From: Brachionus rotundiformis
Lineage: Eukaryota; Rotifera; Eurotatoria; Ploima; Brachionidae
Length of the DNA stretch: 64,000 nucleotides
Assembly (NCBI GenBank): GCA_016802295.1
Contig: JAESIW010000065.1
Coordinates: forward strand, 62,001 to 126,000
Reading direction: 5' to 3'
Within the stretch, counting starts at the first letter, position 1, and each line of letters starts with the position of its first letter. Made by a program: the position numbers and the translations under genes. Below are positions 13,061 to 24,128 of this stretch, one piece after another. The notes under the pieces are model-generated. The model was not told the origin of the DNA. It saw only the letters and a list, made by a program, of their open reading frames with translations, and made no database searches.

Positions 13061-14599
13061 TTTTTTTTATTTTTTGAGTATTTATATTGAATTTTGTATT
13101 ACTATTGATTTTTTTAAAAAATTTAAATTCATGCTGTAAGCAAATTATTTGTTTAGCAAAGTTTTTATAAGTAATAACATGTTAGTACATTTTTTTATTA
13201 GGAATAGTTTTTTTTTTAATTTAAACTTTTTAAATTGAAAAAAAATTTACATAAGAGTTATTTTAGGTAAATTTACGTAAAAATAAATAAATAAATCTCC
13301 CATTATTAATTTAACTATTTTTACTTAAATATTAAAACTGTAAATCCCTAAAAAAATCAATTCATAAGTTGCATCAGCAGTAATATGAATAAACTTCGTT
13401 ACTTATTATAACCATCGAGTTGTAATGAGTAACCTAAAAATTGTTTATAAATGTTTGAATTCTAAAAAACTTAAAATAAGCTTTGGTTAAGATAATTCAA
13501 ACATATTCAAGCTTGCCTTGAAATTTTTTAAAACGGTGAATAAATTGTAAAAATAAACTAAACTCTACCAAAAAAAAATTTTTTGGAACAGTGTAAAAGT
13601 ATTATAATGATTCTTTATTTTATCAATGACTAATAAATATTTAAATATTAGAAATATCAAAGAAATTACATCAGCATTTTTTTTTAATTTTCTAATTAAA
13701 TATAATTTTAAAATTTAATATAAATGAATATTATTTAATATTTAAACATTTTTTTAATTTTAAAGTATTTTTTTTAAATTTTTATTCTGAATATTCGTTT
13801 TTTAAATCGAATTTTTATACTTTTTTAAATTTTTTAAACTTTAATTTAAATTTTTTTTTAATTTGAATTCAATTTTAAATCCAAATAAATCGAATGAATT
13901 GCTCAAATTGTCAATTCGATTTGCAACACTGCCATGATCTTTATCTTGCTTATTATCCTCAGGGATGTTAAATCCTTCTCAACACCACTGTTCCAATTCA
14001 AGCATACTTATTTTTAAGTTTTCAAGTATTTTTTCCAGAACCTATTTTTTGGATCTATTTTTGAATGAATGTTAAAATTTTCAGAGCATTTCTTCTAAGA
14101 TGTGTTGTAACTATCTATAAATCTACTTCTATTTATGTTTTTTTTGTTCCTAGCCTCAAGATATATCCATTCGTCTACTTTATCTCTATCATTCCCGTAT
14201 AATATTGGTAAATTTAACTTAACTGACTAAATTTTATGAATTTTATTTTTCTAATTTTCCATTTTCTTGTAAAAGAATTATTTGTTTCTCTAAGATTTTG
14301 AACATCGGCTCGACTTTGGTACCATATTCATCTTCTTCGACTTTGGTACCCGTTTGTTTAGAAACCATTTGTATCTTATGACTAAATGTACCGACTCTTG
14401 TTTTTTAAGTTTATATAAGTTGAGTCTCAATCAAGAAGATCATTTTATCGCTGTCTCAATTATTATAAGGCTTGGAAATAGACCTAATTGTATCATACAA
14501 TATATATTTTTTAAATCTTTATCATAAAGGGTTTTAAAATGGAATCTTAATGCATATTATTCTCAAGATTAAAAAATCACATAATATTAATGTTTACTA
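13061..14599. other. Intergenic A+T-rich DNA
   Basis: No gene seen. A 13-base direct repeat (cgactttggtacc) occurs twice near 14312-14350; otherwise low-complexity A+T-rich sequence. Confidence 0.5.
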
Positions 14600-14704
14600 C
14601 ATAAAAAGATCAACTTGCTAGATCAAGTGTATTAAATGTACTATGTAAAAAAATTATTTACTAGATAATAATTTAAACACATAATAAAATTATTAACTAA
14701 TAGA
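14600..14704 (+). repeat. Left terminal inverted repeat
   Basis: Pairs with 15887-15985. The core includes agtgtattaaatgtacta and attatttactagataataat, both found inverted at the right end. Confidence 0.8.
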
Positions 14705-15886
14705 ATCAAAAGACACATTCATAGATAGTTTAATTAACTAACTTGATATAATTGAATAGTTACTCAATATTTTATTTGATTAATTAATTATTTTATTAAA
14801 CTCGATCAAATATAGGTTATAAATCCTTTTCAAATTTCTCTTCAGGTTTAAAGTCAAAATATCTCAAATACCCGACTAACATTGTCCAATTGCTATCTTA
14901 CTATTTCTTTTTTTCATGAACAATCAATTACCTAAAATATGTATCCGGTAACTCTTAAATAAACTTTATTTCACTATATCTAATTTTAATTTTAATCTTC
15001 TTCTAAATTAAACTATTTTACTTTAATTTTATTTTATTCTTATTATATTTAAACTTATTTTTTAAATTTTTAATTTAACTTTATTTTAATCTGAACGAGC
15101 TTTAACTCGATACAGAAAACAAATAAATAAATAAATTCTCTTATCTTTACTTTTCTAAATACTTTATTACTGTAATAAAAACAATTGAAAATGATGTATC
15201 CAGACACCGGCTATTCCAATACAACTAGTTCTGAAGTGGCGCCACCACAAATTCGCCCTACATCTACTGCTGGATTCAATAAAACAGCAATCGTTCAACA
15301 GACTCACAAGAAAAGTGTATGTCTTGACCGAAACACTCCATGTTAAACACATTATCTCTTCGAAATTGAGGCAAATGTCAAATCAATACCAATTGACGAG
15401 AAAAGTTACGCCAAATGACTTGGAAAGTCAACCCAGTGAAGCTGTCTGTGATTTTAACGATAAAGATACGTATTAAGACTATCTAAATATACCGCTAACT
15501 AAGCAAACTAATATGCAACAGAAATTATTTATGAAAACTAAGAGGAGAAGAAATAAACCACGTTGACGAATTCCTGCTAGTTTAGAAACAACTCAACGCA
15601 AACGTGGTCGTGGTAGACCAAAAAAATGTGTCAGTGATGTTTTAACCATTTAATCAAAAATGCTTCTTGTTCAAACAATATTCAAATTAATACTGAACAT
15701 GTTCATGAGTCCCAAAACAAAAGAAGAAGAAATTGAGTACTCATTTATTTTATATAATTATTTTCCTCTTCTAGTCTATCAAAAAACCTCTTTATCTAAT
15801 AAAAAATATTTTTATTATTATTAGTCCTTTGTCTTTTTTCTTTTAGTTAATAATAATAATAAAATCTAGTAAATTTTATCTTTTTA

Positions 15887-15985
15887 TCTATTAGTTAATA
15901 ATTTTATTAGGTGTTAAAATTATTATCTAGTAAATAATTTTTTTATATAGTACATTTAATACACTTTATCTAAGTTGACTTTATG
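15887..15985 (-). repeat. Right terminal inverted repeat
   Basis: Inverted partner of 14600-14704; see there. Confidence 0.8.
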
Positions 15986-16115
15986 ATTAATCCTATGGCA
16001 TTCAAAAATTAAAAAAACCTCAACATAAAGTGAACTAAAATTAAAGTTTATTTAGAAAAAAAAACAATATAACTAGTTAACACTTTTGAATTTTTTCTTT
16101 TTTTAAAATTTCAAA

Positions 16116-17495
16116 ATGAAAGCTGATCGAGATTTAAAATCGATTCAATATGAAAACAAATCAGCAAATTATTTGATAAAAGTAAAACATTTTGAGTACC
16201 AATATGCTCCGTTATATGCTGAAAGATTGGTCTCAATGAAAAAGTATCTTCGTCCAGTTTGTGCCAAAAAATGGCCAACATATGAAATCAAACCACTGGC
16301 GGAGATCAACAAACACGAGAAGTGTGTAATTATTGGCACAGTTTTCAAAGAAATGCACAATAAGCCTAACATTTTAAAAGAACTTGCTGAAGATGAGGAA
16401 TTGAGTGCTTTGCCAGTTCAGCCTGCTAATAGAGAAGCCAAGTATATAGACCCTGAACATGATCAAATTATACTTGAAGATGACATGCAAAGAATTCTTT
16501 TAAAAGATGCAGAAACTTCAAACCTTGAATTGATTAAAAAGAATATTCTATGCACTGGTTTGGTCGTGGCTTTGCTTGGCACCGAAAACGAAAATTCTCA
16601 GTTTGAAGTAGAAGATTTTGCATTTAAAGAAACTCCAGTTTTCCAGACCAAAATGGTTCCTAGCCAAATACCCAAAAAAGATGACAAATATATGGTATTT
16701 CTAAGCGGGATTGAACTTGGAGATGGTAGTGCTACAAATAACTATCTATTCAAGCTACAACTTCTCATTGACTATTTAAGAGGAGACTTTATTGATGAAT
16801 ATTCAAATGATCTATCTAACCAACTAAGCAACACGATTAGACTTGTAATTGCTGGCAATTCATTATCCTCTAGTACACAATCAAAAGACATGATCAACAA
16901 AGCTAAGTATTTGATAAAAAATTATGTAGCTGGCAGTGTGGGGGCCATTAAACAACTAGATGAATTTTTGCTACAATTAATAAACAAACTTGAAGTTGAC
17001 ATAATGCCTGGTGAATTTGATCCATCGAATTTGATGTTACCACAACAACCATTGCATCATGCCATGCTGACAAAATCATTCGGCTCAGAATTCAAATACA
17101 ATTTGCACTCGGTAACAAATCCATACAAATTTAGTCTAAATGGACTAAGTTTCATTGGGGTATCGGGTCAAATGATTGATGATATAAGAAAGTCTACATC
17201 AACTGATGACCCTATTGAAATAATGAAGTTAACACTGGAGGCTGGTCATTTGGGGCCTACATGTCCAGATACTTTAGCATGCTATCCTTTCTATGGCCAA
17301 GATCCATTCATTTTGGAAGAGCTGCCCAATGTTTATTTCTGTGGTAACCAAAAAAACTTCAAGCATGAGACATACTCGCCCAAATATGATCTGGAAAAAA
17401 TTATCCATCTAATAAGCCTTCCAAAATTCAATCAAGACTATTCATGTATATTTTTAAATTTAAATACATTAAAGACAGAAAAAATTAATTTTTAA
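16116..17495 (+). CDS. POLD2: DNA polymerase delta subunit 2 (p50)
   Basis: Single-exon gene of 459 residues (human 469). Small B-subunit of replicative DNA polymerase delta; it bridges the catalytic subunit POLD1 and POLD3. The N-terminal OB-fold part is followed by the inactive calcineurin-like phosphoesterase domain. The C-terminal half has the family signatures MPGEFDPSN, LPQQPLH, VTNPY, GQMIDDI and the block PTCPDTLACYPFYGQDPFIL followed by PNVYFCGNQ. The start is the first ATG, after a short T-rich leader. The gene looks complete and intact; its lack of introns stands out beside the neighbouring spliced genes. Confidence 0.95.
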   Translation: MKADRDLKSIQYENKSANYLIKVKHFEYQYAPLYAERLVSMKKYLRPVCAKKWPTYEIKPLAEINKHEKCVIIGTVFKEMHNKPNILKELAEDEELSALPVQPANREAKYIDPEHDQIILEDDMQRILLKDAETSNLELIKKNILCTGLVVALLGTENENSQFEVEDFAFKETPVFQTKMVPSQIPKKDDKYMVFLSGIELGDGSATNNYLFKLQLLIDYLRGDFIDEYSNDLSNQLSNTIRLVIAGNSLSSSTQSKDMINKAKYLIKNYVAGSVGAIKQLDEFLLQLINKLEVDIMPGEFDPSNLMLPQQPLHHAMLTKSFGSEFKYNLHSVTNPYKFSLNGLSFIGVSGQMIDDIRKSTSTDDPIEIMKLTLEAGHLGPTCPDTLACYPFYGQDPFILEELPNVYFCGNQKNFKHETYSPKYDLEKIIHLISLPKFNQDYSCIFLNLNTLKTEKINF

Positions 17496-17628
17496 AAAAT
17501 TTTATAATCCACCCTGAAATTGTAAATTAAACTTTTATTAAATAAAATTAGATGTCGGTATTAAATTTGATTATTTAAATTAAAGGATATTTAAAAATAA
17601 TAAATAAAACTGTGTAAATTACGGTACT

Positions 17629-18604
17629 AAGAACGAATCAGAGTTAACGACATATAATTTTAATAATTAGTCGATAACAAATCAGCTTATACCTACGTGT
17701 ATATGAATAGGAACCAAATTCGTATAAATTATAGGAAAATAGTTGGAAAAAAATTCTTAATATCATCAGTTAGTTGAGAGAGAAAGAAAGTGAGTGAAAG
17801 ACAAGTTTTAGTGAAATAAAAAAAGATGTCGGAAAGCGGAGATGATGAGAGAAGACCTGGTCAGCAAGGAAGAAGGCGAGGCGCTGGTGGCAATGGCAAT
17901 GGCTCGAGTGAAAAAGAGCTGGCGAGCCAACAGGTTCAAATTCAGTCTAAACGATTCTACATAGACGTGAAAGAGAACCAGCGCGGTCGGTTCATCAAGC
18001 TGGCCGAGGTCGGGGTCGGAGGCCGCAAGAGTCGCATCGTCCTGTCCATACCGGCAGCATACGATCTGAAGCATTTTCTTGGCGAGTTCAGTGACCTGAA
18101 CGCACAAATGGGTCCCACTCAGCCGAATCAGCAGGCGAGCAACGAGACCAAGCGAGGCGAGCCAGACGCAGGTTTGATCAAGAGCGAGACCATTACCAAG
18201 GACAGAAAGCGCTACTATTTGGACTTGAAGGAAAACCAGCGCGGTAGATTCTTGCGTATTAGCATGGTGGTTCAGAGAGGGCCGAGAGCTTTTATAGCCA
18301 TACCAGCGCAAGGTCTAATTGAGTTCAAGGACCACTTGAACGACATGCTCGAAAGATATGGTGTAGGCTTTGAACAAGAACAGCCACAGCCCGACTTGCC
18401 CGAGTCAAAGTCTGTCAAAGCGGACAACAAGATATTCTACTTTGACTCGGGCTCAAATGCCCGCGGTGTCTTTTTGAAAATAAGTGAAGTCAGACAAAGC
18501 AGATACAGAACTTCGATCACCATACCACAGGCTCACTTGGCCGAAGTTCGCGATCAGATAAACGAATATTTGAACAAACTACCGGCAACACCGGCTGATC
18601 AAGC
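17629..18604 (+). repeat. Direct duplication, copy 1 (Pur-alpha leader and CDS)
   Basis: This 976-bp segment reappears at 29585-30560, offset 11,956 bp. I compared the 5' leader by eye without finding a difference, and the predicted proteins and the antisense frames are identical through the segment. Identity stops one base short of a complete Ala codon near the CDS end; the 3' UTRs are unrelated. Confidence 0.9.
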
Positions 18605-18617
18605 CACAAAAGATTAG
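17826..18617 (+). CDS. PURA: Pur-alpha/beta single-stranded nucleic-acid binding protein, copy 1
   Basis: 263 residues, intronless. Three PUR repeats are visible at about residues 35-96, 118-180 and 196-252. Repeats I and II contain the signature KENQRGRF(I/L)(K/R), and repeat III contains GSNARGVFLKIS. Repeats I and II form the nucleic-acid-binding module; repeat III is the dimerisation repeat in the family. The N-terminus is Gly/Arg/Asn-rich. PUR proteins bind purine-rich single-stranded DNA and RNA and act in transcription, replication and mRNA transport. The CDS is clearly richer in G+C than neighbouring genes. The leader has GAGAGAGAAAGAAAG-type purine stretches just before the ATG. The end is ...QATKD; copy 2 ends ...QATSQ. 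Confidence 0.93.
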   Translation: MSESGDDERRPGQQGRRRGAGGNGNGSSEKELASQQVQIQSKRFYIDVKENQRGRFIKLAEVGVGGRKSRIVLSIPAAYDLKHFLGEFSDLNAQMGPTQPNQQASNETKRGEPDAGLIKSETITKDRKRYYLDLKENQRGRFLRISMVVQRGPRAFIAIPAQGLIEFKDHLNDMLERYGVGFEQEQPQPDLPESKSVKADNKIFYFDSGSNARGVFLKISEVRQSRYRTSITIPQAHLAEVRDQINEYLNKLPATPADQATKD

Positions 18618-18927
18618 AGATTACATCTCTATATATTTTCTAAATTTAGTTTATGTTTTAGATTAGATCTTTATTTAAAATTATTTCTTCAATCAGATAT
18701 TGAGTATTAAATGTGTGATATCGTAAGAAATTTAATGTGATTGTACGTGTTATATCAGTATTGGTTTAATTTAACAATAACACATTTTGTTCTAAATCAA
18801 ATAATTTAAATGCCAGAAATACGGTTTTTTATTAATTTTTATCTTAATAAAATTTTTCTAATAAATTTTTTTTTCATTTATATTAATTTTTTAAGTTTTT
18901 TTGCTTTTGAAAATCAATATTTTTTCC

Positions 18928-19250
18928 TTATTCACTCCTTGTTGAGCATAGGGTCATTACTTTTGATTTCCACTCAAGTCGATCTTTTGCCTTCACCCTT
19001 GCTTCTCCCCATGTCATTCCCATTTCGGTTAGCTCTTTCGTGATTGTTGACCTCAATGTTACTGCTGGTCGTCCTACCTTACGTCGCCCTTGCGGTGTCC
19101 ATTGAAGGGTCCTTTTTGGTATCCGTGTATCTTTCATTCTAAGTACATGTCCGAGCCATCGAAGCCTTTTGTTCTTGATGCATTGACTTAATGGCTCTGA
19201 TTTTGTCATTCTGTATAGGTCAGCATTCGACAGCATCCGATTATTTTACT
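18928..19250 (-). mobile_element. LINE 3' fragment (RT C-terminal domain), copy A
   Basis: The minus strand reads CIKNKRLRWLGHVLRMKD then RIPKR, PQGRRKVGRP and GMTWGEA...DRLEW, the widespread C-terminal end of non-LTR retrotransposon ORF2. It is 5'-truncated. A diverged sister copy lies at 28675-28926. This seems to be a different LINE family from the element at 24085-25566. Confidence 0.85.
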
Positions 19251-20144
19251 TATGAATGTTAGTATTTACTTTCTTTTAATTTCAGTAATTATATTAATTT
19301 CCTAATCAATTATGATCAAGATATTATTTTTTGTTTGACAGTATTTTAATTCAATTTAGCCTTGTATAGCTACATTCTTTAAATTCGTCTACAATTGAAT
19401 TAAAAATTAATTTAGAATCAATTTTAATTGCTAAAAACGATATAAATTAAAAATGTTATATAGATATCTAATTTTATAAGAATATTGTGATACTAGAAGC
19501 TTATTTTGTGAGTAAATAATTAAATCATGAAGCAATTTTTCTAAAGCAGTAGTTTTATTTTTTTTGAACGGTATTAAAGCCGTGTTCAAAAAAATTTAGA
19601 AAAAAAAAGTTCCATTGACCGTTCCCGATCAGTTCCTAGTATTTTTCTATATTAATAATTTTTTATTTTAAGTTTTCATTTGATTAAAAGATTTTTTTGT
19701 TTAATATTTTTTATTTAAAAATAAAATTCTAATTTAATAGTATATTTTTTTATTTTTTTTTTGGTTAAAGCGATACTTTTTCCGTGAATTAACGGCGTAA
19801 TTCCACATACTTTTCCAATCTAGTACTCTTTTTAGAATGCATTCATTCTCAAAATTACCTTTTTAAAAAAGCTTATTTAGTCAAAATTTTCGAAAAAATT
19901 TATTCTTATCTTAAATTTATTTATTTAATAACTTGCAATATTTTTACCTTTAATCCTCTGAATTGAATCCATATGTAGTTTCTTAAGCTCGTCAATTCCA
20001 AGGTATTTATCTTTTTTGGGTATTTCTTCTTTCTAATCTATTAGATAATTTTTGAAGTATTTCTTAGGGACGTTATCCTTTATTTTTTGAAAAATTATTG
20101 TTTATTTTTAATTATCTATTAAATTACTTTTTTTAACTGGACAT

Positions 20145-21055
20145 CTTATTTTTTCATGCTTGTTTCGACGCTTTGCCTTGAAGTTGAAGGTACATTTGTC
20201 TGAGATTCGACCTCAAGAGTTGAAAACACAGATGTGTTATTGATATTTGTCTTCTATAAATAGATATTGATAATAAGATTTTTTAAAAGATAAAAACAAA
20301 ATTTAACTTCTTTTAAAAGTGGTATTAAATTTTGAAGAGATTTTCGATTATAGTGTCCAGTCTTTTACAGATCTCAAGCGATTCCTTAAAATTATATGTA
20401 AATTAATTTTCTTATAAAAGTTAATTTTACCTTGTTTTTAATTTCTAAGAGTTTCTCAGAAAAGATTTTAAAATTTCTATCGGTGTTTTCGACGTTTTTG
20501 GCTTTAGTCTAGACAGTTGTTTCTGTTAGCGATAATCCATCGAACGATTTGGATAAAGGAATTGGTGGAGGATTGTCGTCAATTGGTGTCACGTGAATTG
20601 AGGACTTCACATTGCTTCGGGCAGCGCTAATCTCAATTTGGGTTTCATCTACAATTTGAGTCGTCCCTTCTTTTTCAATCTCAATTTCCAGTGAGACAGT
20701 TTCATCAGGCGTTCTTGATAATTCCAGCTCGCAAAAAATTCTTCCCGGAACTGAATTGAAAATTTCTTTTGACCTCAGCTCTACCAAAAGCGAATAATTT
20801 TTTTTCCTTGTGTGATGTTATATTTGACTGACTGCCCCACTTCCATCTAAAAGATTTTATTAGTTAGATTAGAATGAAAAAATTAAGTGAACCAACCTCA
20901 TCAAACTTTTCATAATCATAAATGTCACATAATGGTACATGACGAATGGTTCCTAAGTATTTTATGATCGCTTTGGTTGCTTTTTGAATGTTTGATTGCT
21001 CCCTGAGAACCATAATTTCGATACATTGAACATTAAATTTTCTTTTTGGTGCCAT
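20145..21055 (-). pseudogene. Unrecognised spliced gene inside the Pif1 element, disrupted
   Basis: Not a family I recognise. Exon 1 (20897-21055) starts MAPKRKFNVQ and ends at a GAG|GTTGGT donor. Exon 2 (20431-20846) opens MEVGQSVKYN. An 8-base homopolymer at 20798-20805 breaks the frame; the good frame resumes one base off, giving an acidic, Ser/Thr-rich stretch (LELSRTPDET) down to an in-frame TAG at 20509-20511. Codons continue sensibly past that TAG to a donor at 20430. A third exon (from 20394) continues as a helical ESLEICKRLDTIIENLF, and another exon-like piece lies at about 20150-20235. So at least one frameshift and one nonsense change are present, unless the sequence or the model is wrong there. 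It is probably an accessory gene of the element. Confidence 0.5.
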
Positions 21056-21289
21056 TCTTTTTTTTCGGTATTTTTTTTACTATTAAATTTTTTATTTTTA
21101 GATTTATATAAAAATGAACTTTTCTACGAAAACAAAGAAAGAAGCATTGAAAATTACTGATCAAATGATCAAGAGATGAATAGAATTAAAACAGATTCAA
21201 CCAACAGAATAGAATTAAAACATTGAACAATGCTAACCGATTTTTTCGAATTAAATATAAGAGATTATCGCGTCAACGATATCCTTTAG

Positions 21290-23345
21290 AGAGACATTGT
21301 TCACCGCTATACATGCAACAAGACTTCAAAACGTTGGACCCAACGTGTACAAGTTGAAGAAGGCAATCGTGTTATTGGACGGATCCCGTTTATTCACCCA
21401 AATAATCGAGAATTGTTTTATTTCAAGTTTTTGTTGCTCCACGTTCGTGGACCGACATCATTTGAGTTTTTAAAGACAGTAAATGGTGTTGTTCATGGAT
21501 CATTTGAGGAAATTGCTCGTGCTCTAAACTTGGTAGAAAACGATCAACAATGGCATGCTACGATGGAGGAGATTTCTCGTGTTGAACTACCATACAGGAT
21601 AAGGTAAATAATAATTTAATACTTTTTAAGAACGTAATATTAATTTTTAATTTTTTAGATTTTTGTTTGATACGTTGTTGTATCACAACAACCCGTGCTT
21701 TCCGAATGCTCTGGAATTGTGGGAAGCATTTAAGGATCCGATGAGTGAAGACTATCGTCATGAAGTCGATGCCTTCTAACCTTGAAGAGCTCTCAGCAGT
21801 AGAACATACTGTGGCAGCGGAGGCATTGCAAAGGTCGTTGAATGTCCAACAGAGGGTAAATTCAATAATTTTAACTAAATTTCAGATAATCATATATTCT
21901 TCATATAGGTTGCAATTGAAACGGTTATGAATGCTGTATTTAGTGATGACCTTAATTCCAATAAGAGCTTTTTTATGGAGGGCCCTGGTGGAGCTGGAAA
22001 AACTTATGTTATTAATGTAAGATCTAAATAAGTTATTTTTAAAATTAATTTATTATTTTAAAAAATAATTTAGTTTTTATATCATATGTTGGGACAGCGA
22101 GGAATGACGATGATAGCAACAGCCTTTACGGGCATTGCTGCTTCATTATTGATTGGTGGTGGTCGCACTATGCACTCACGGTTCAAAATTCCTATACCAT
22201 TTAATATAGATGTTAAGAACAGCATGTTGGTGCATAGTGAAGAAGCTCAACAACTAAGAGATTGTCGACTGTTTGTTGTTGACGAAGCTTCAATGATTTC
22301 GAGAGAGATGTTCGGCTCCTTGCTAAAGGACATAAACAGAAGCCATATGTTCCTTTTGGCGGCAAAGTCGTTTTGTTAACGGGTGACTTTCGCCAATGTT
22401 GTCCTGTGTCCGACAATGAAAATATTGAGGCCAGCATATTAATGTGTTTGAAAAATCATTGCTTTGGCCGGCTTTCAATAAATTGGATTTGACAGAGAAT
22501 GTACGAGCTGATCCTGACCAACAAGAATTTAAAAATTGGTTGATGGAGATTGGCGATGGCAGGAGTCCTTTATTTGATGGTGAATATATGATTCGACTTC
22601 CCGATCGTGTTGTATGCCAGAACAACATTGTCAATCAAGTATTCGGCGATGGTCCCCTTGACTTGTTGGTAGAAGAGAGATTAAACAATGCAGTCTTGTG
22701 TCCAACAAACAGTGATTCACTCGAAATAAATGAAGTGATTTTGCAACGGTTGCAAGGGCCCAATTATGAATACTTGGGGTCAACAATTATTTTGGATCGT
22801 CAGACTGGCAGGGTATCCGATACGGATGACTATCCTATCGAAAGCGCTCTGAGGATGACTCCACACGAATTTCCTCCTCATTGCCTTAATATTAAAGTCG
22901 GCGCATTGGTCATGTTGCTGAAGAATTGGTCTGTGGCTTATGGTCTGTGCAATGGAACTCGATTGCGAGAAATTCAATGCAACCGGAACAGTGTCAAATG
23001 TGCTGTGTTGACCGGACCGCAAGCTAGTAATGAGTATGTGTTTTGTCGAACCGAGTTTCGTTCAAATCAAAATGATGCAGGCGTATGGTCGAAACGAGTG
23101 CAGTTACCATTTCGTTTGTCCTTTACGATGACAATCAACAAATCACAAGGACAAACGTTCAATCAAGTTGGTTTGTTGTTAAGAAAGCCCGTCTTTTCCC
23201 ATGGTCAATTGTATGTTGCTGCATCCAGAGTACGCATCTATAATTAGCTATGCATTTTGGTTGACACTCATCATTCTGGTACAAATCGTCAAGGTAGACT
23301 CACATATGATTACGACGAAGTTGGCGCCTACACAAAGAACGTAGT
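21290..23345 (+). pseudogene. Helitron-type Pif1 helicase, disrupted
   Basis: Short introns separate exons at about 21290-21603, 21659-21855, 21909-22016 and 22074 onward. The first exon has the linker that precedes helicase in Helitron Rep-Hel proteins (NRVIGRIPFIHP, LLLHVRGPTSFEFLKTV). Then come Walker A (MEGPGGAGKTY), Walker B region (FVVDEASMIS), LLTGDFRQ, and the late motifs LPFRLSFTMTINKSQGQTF and HGQLYVAASRV. SF1 helicases of this type unwind DNA during rolling-circle transposition. Breaks: a frameshift near 21776, one near 22340, one near 22440, and an in-frame TAG near 23245 just before the typical C-terminal TKNVVLRDIL. It is therefore inactive as it stands. No Rep nuclease part lies upstream. 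Confidence 0.88.
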
Positions 23346-23491
23346 CTTGCGGGATATTTTAAATTTTTTTGTATATTTTTTATATATATTGTTAATTAAT
23401 TTTTAGTTTTAAATAAATTATCTTGAAATAATTAAAGTTTTTTATTCAAATCTTTATGATTAATTCTGTTTAGGGCTTAACAAAAGGGTAT

Positions 23492-23512
23492 CTATCTGCA
23501 TTCGACAGATAG
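23492..23512. other. Short perfect hairpin near the element's right end
   Basis: CTATCTG and CAGATAG can pair around a 7-base loop. Rolling-circle transposons often carry a small hairpin near the 3' end; that this is such a signal is inference. Confidence 0.4.
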
Positions 23513-23672
23513 TTACTTCCTATTTATTTTTTTCAAGATGATGAAAGATATAATACTAAAATAAAAATTAGGATAATACTTATACCATTTGCATTATGAG
23601 ATTTGAAACTATTCGGTATTCCCGCTAGGACCTGTATAATCGATACGATTTTAGTAATTGAGGCTAGGAACT

Positions 23673-23754
23673 GGAACGGGTCGAGAACTGAATTTAGAAC
23701 GGTGAATGGAGCTGGAACGGGTCCGGAACAGAGTATGGAACGGTGAATGGAATG
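23673..23754 (+). repeat. 41-bp tandem repeat, two units
   Basis: Units 23673-23713 and 23714-23754 both start ggaacgggtc and both contain gaacggtgaatgga. The motif is shared with the inverted copy at 19620-19639. Confidence 0.8.
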
Positions 23755-24084
23755 TTTTTTTTTTCAAAATTTAAATAAATTTGTTAAAATGAACGGCTTT
23801 TTTTTTTCATAGCAAATAAAACTTCTGTATATAAATTTGAATTTATGTCAAATTATTATGTTTTTCATTAGTTTATTAAGAAAAAATCTTTTGAAACATT
23901 TTATAATATAAAATAAAAATTGTTAAAAAATAATTATTCTTAATTACTATCGCTTTTAAATTATCTTGTTGTAAACCAAAACCGACCAAAAGTAAGATTT
24001 GACTATTATTTGGCCTGATTTTAATTGATTATTATCTTCAGCTTATTTTTTAAATTAATCAGAAATTATTCATTTCACTTTAAA

Positions 24085-24091
24085 AATAATA

Positions 24092-24128
<37 letters not shown>
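24085..24128. repeat. TAA/TGA microsatellite at the LINE tail
   Basis: Run of TAA triplets with a few TGA variants directly after the LINE 3' end. Confidence 0.85.

Larger units (their letters stand above)
14600..15985. mobile_element. DNA-transposon relic with long terminal inverted repeats
   Basis: The ends are inverted copies of each other over about 100 bp (14600-14704 and 15887-15985), with only a few mismatches and small gaps. The interior holds decayed coding sequence on the + strand: a readable frame from 15191 starting MMYPDTGYSN, a second frame around 15357-15475, and near 15600 a basic AT-hook-like piece RKRGRGRPKK. I do not recognise a transposase. Total length is about 1.39 kb. 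It could be a deletion derivative of a larger long-TIR element or a captured gene fragment. No clear target-site duplication was found. Confidence 0.7.
19575..23800. mobile_element. Decayed Helitron/Helentron-like element with inverted ends
   Basis: Carries a broken Pif1-type helicase of the Helitron kind (21290-23345, +) and a second broken spliced gene (20145-21055, -). Near both edges lies an inverted repeat: left 19575-19639 has ttccattgaccgttcc and gttcctag, right 23664-23800 has ctaggaactg and ggaacggtgaatggaa, followed on both sides by a T-run and a GAACGGCTTT-like end. Helentron-group elements are known to have subterminal inverted repeats, which fits. I found no HUH Rep nuclease domain. 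The limits are therefore structural inference, and nested insertions are possible. Confidence 0.6.

Noticed and set aside
15167..15352. 61-codon minus-strand frame inside the long-TIR element
   Set aside because: Opposite strand to the better coding-like relic and no recognisable motif.
17808..18311. 167-codon open frame antisense to Pur-alpha (and its twin at 29764-30267)
   Set aside because: Shadow of the G+C-rich PUR coding sequence. The sense frame has clear domains and the antisense translation has none.
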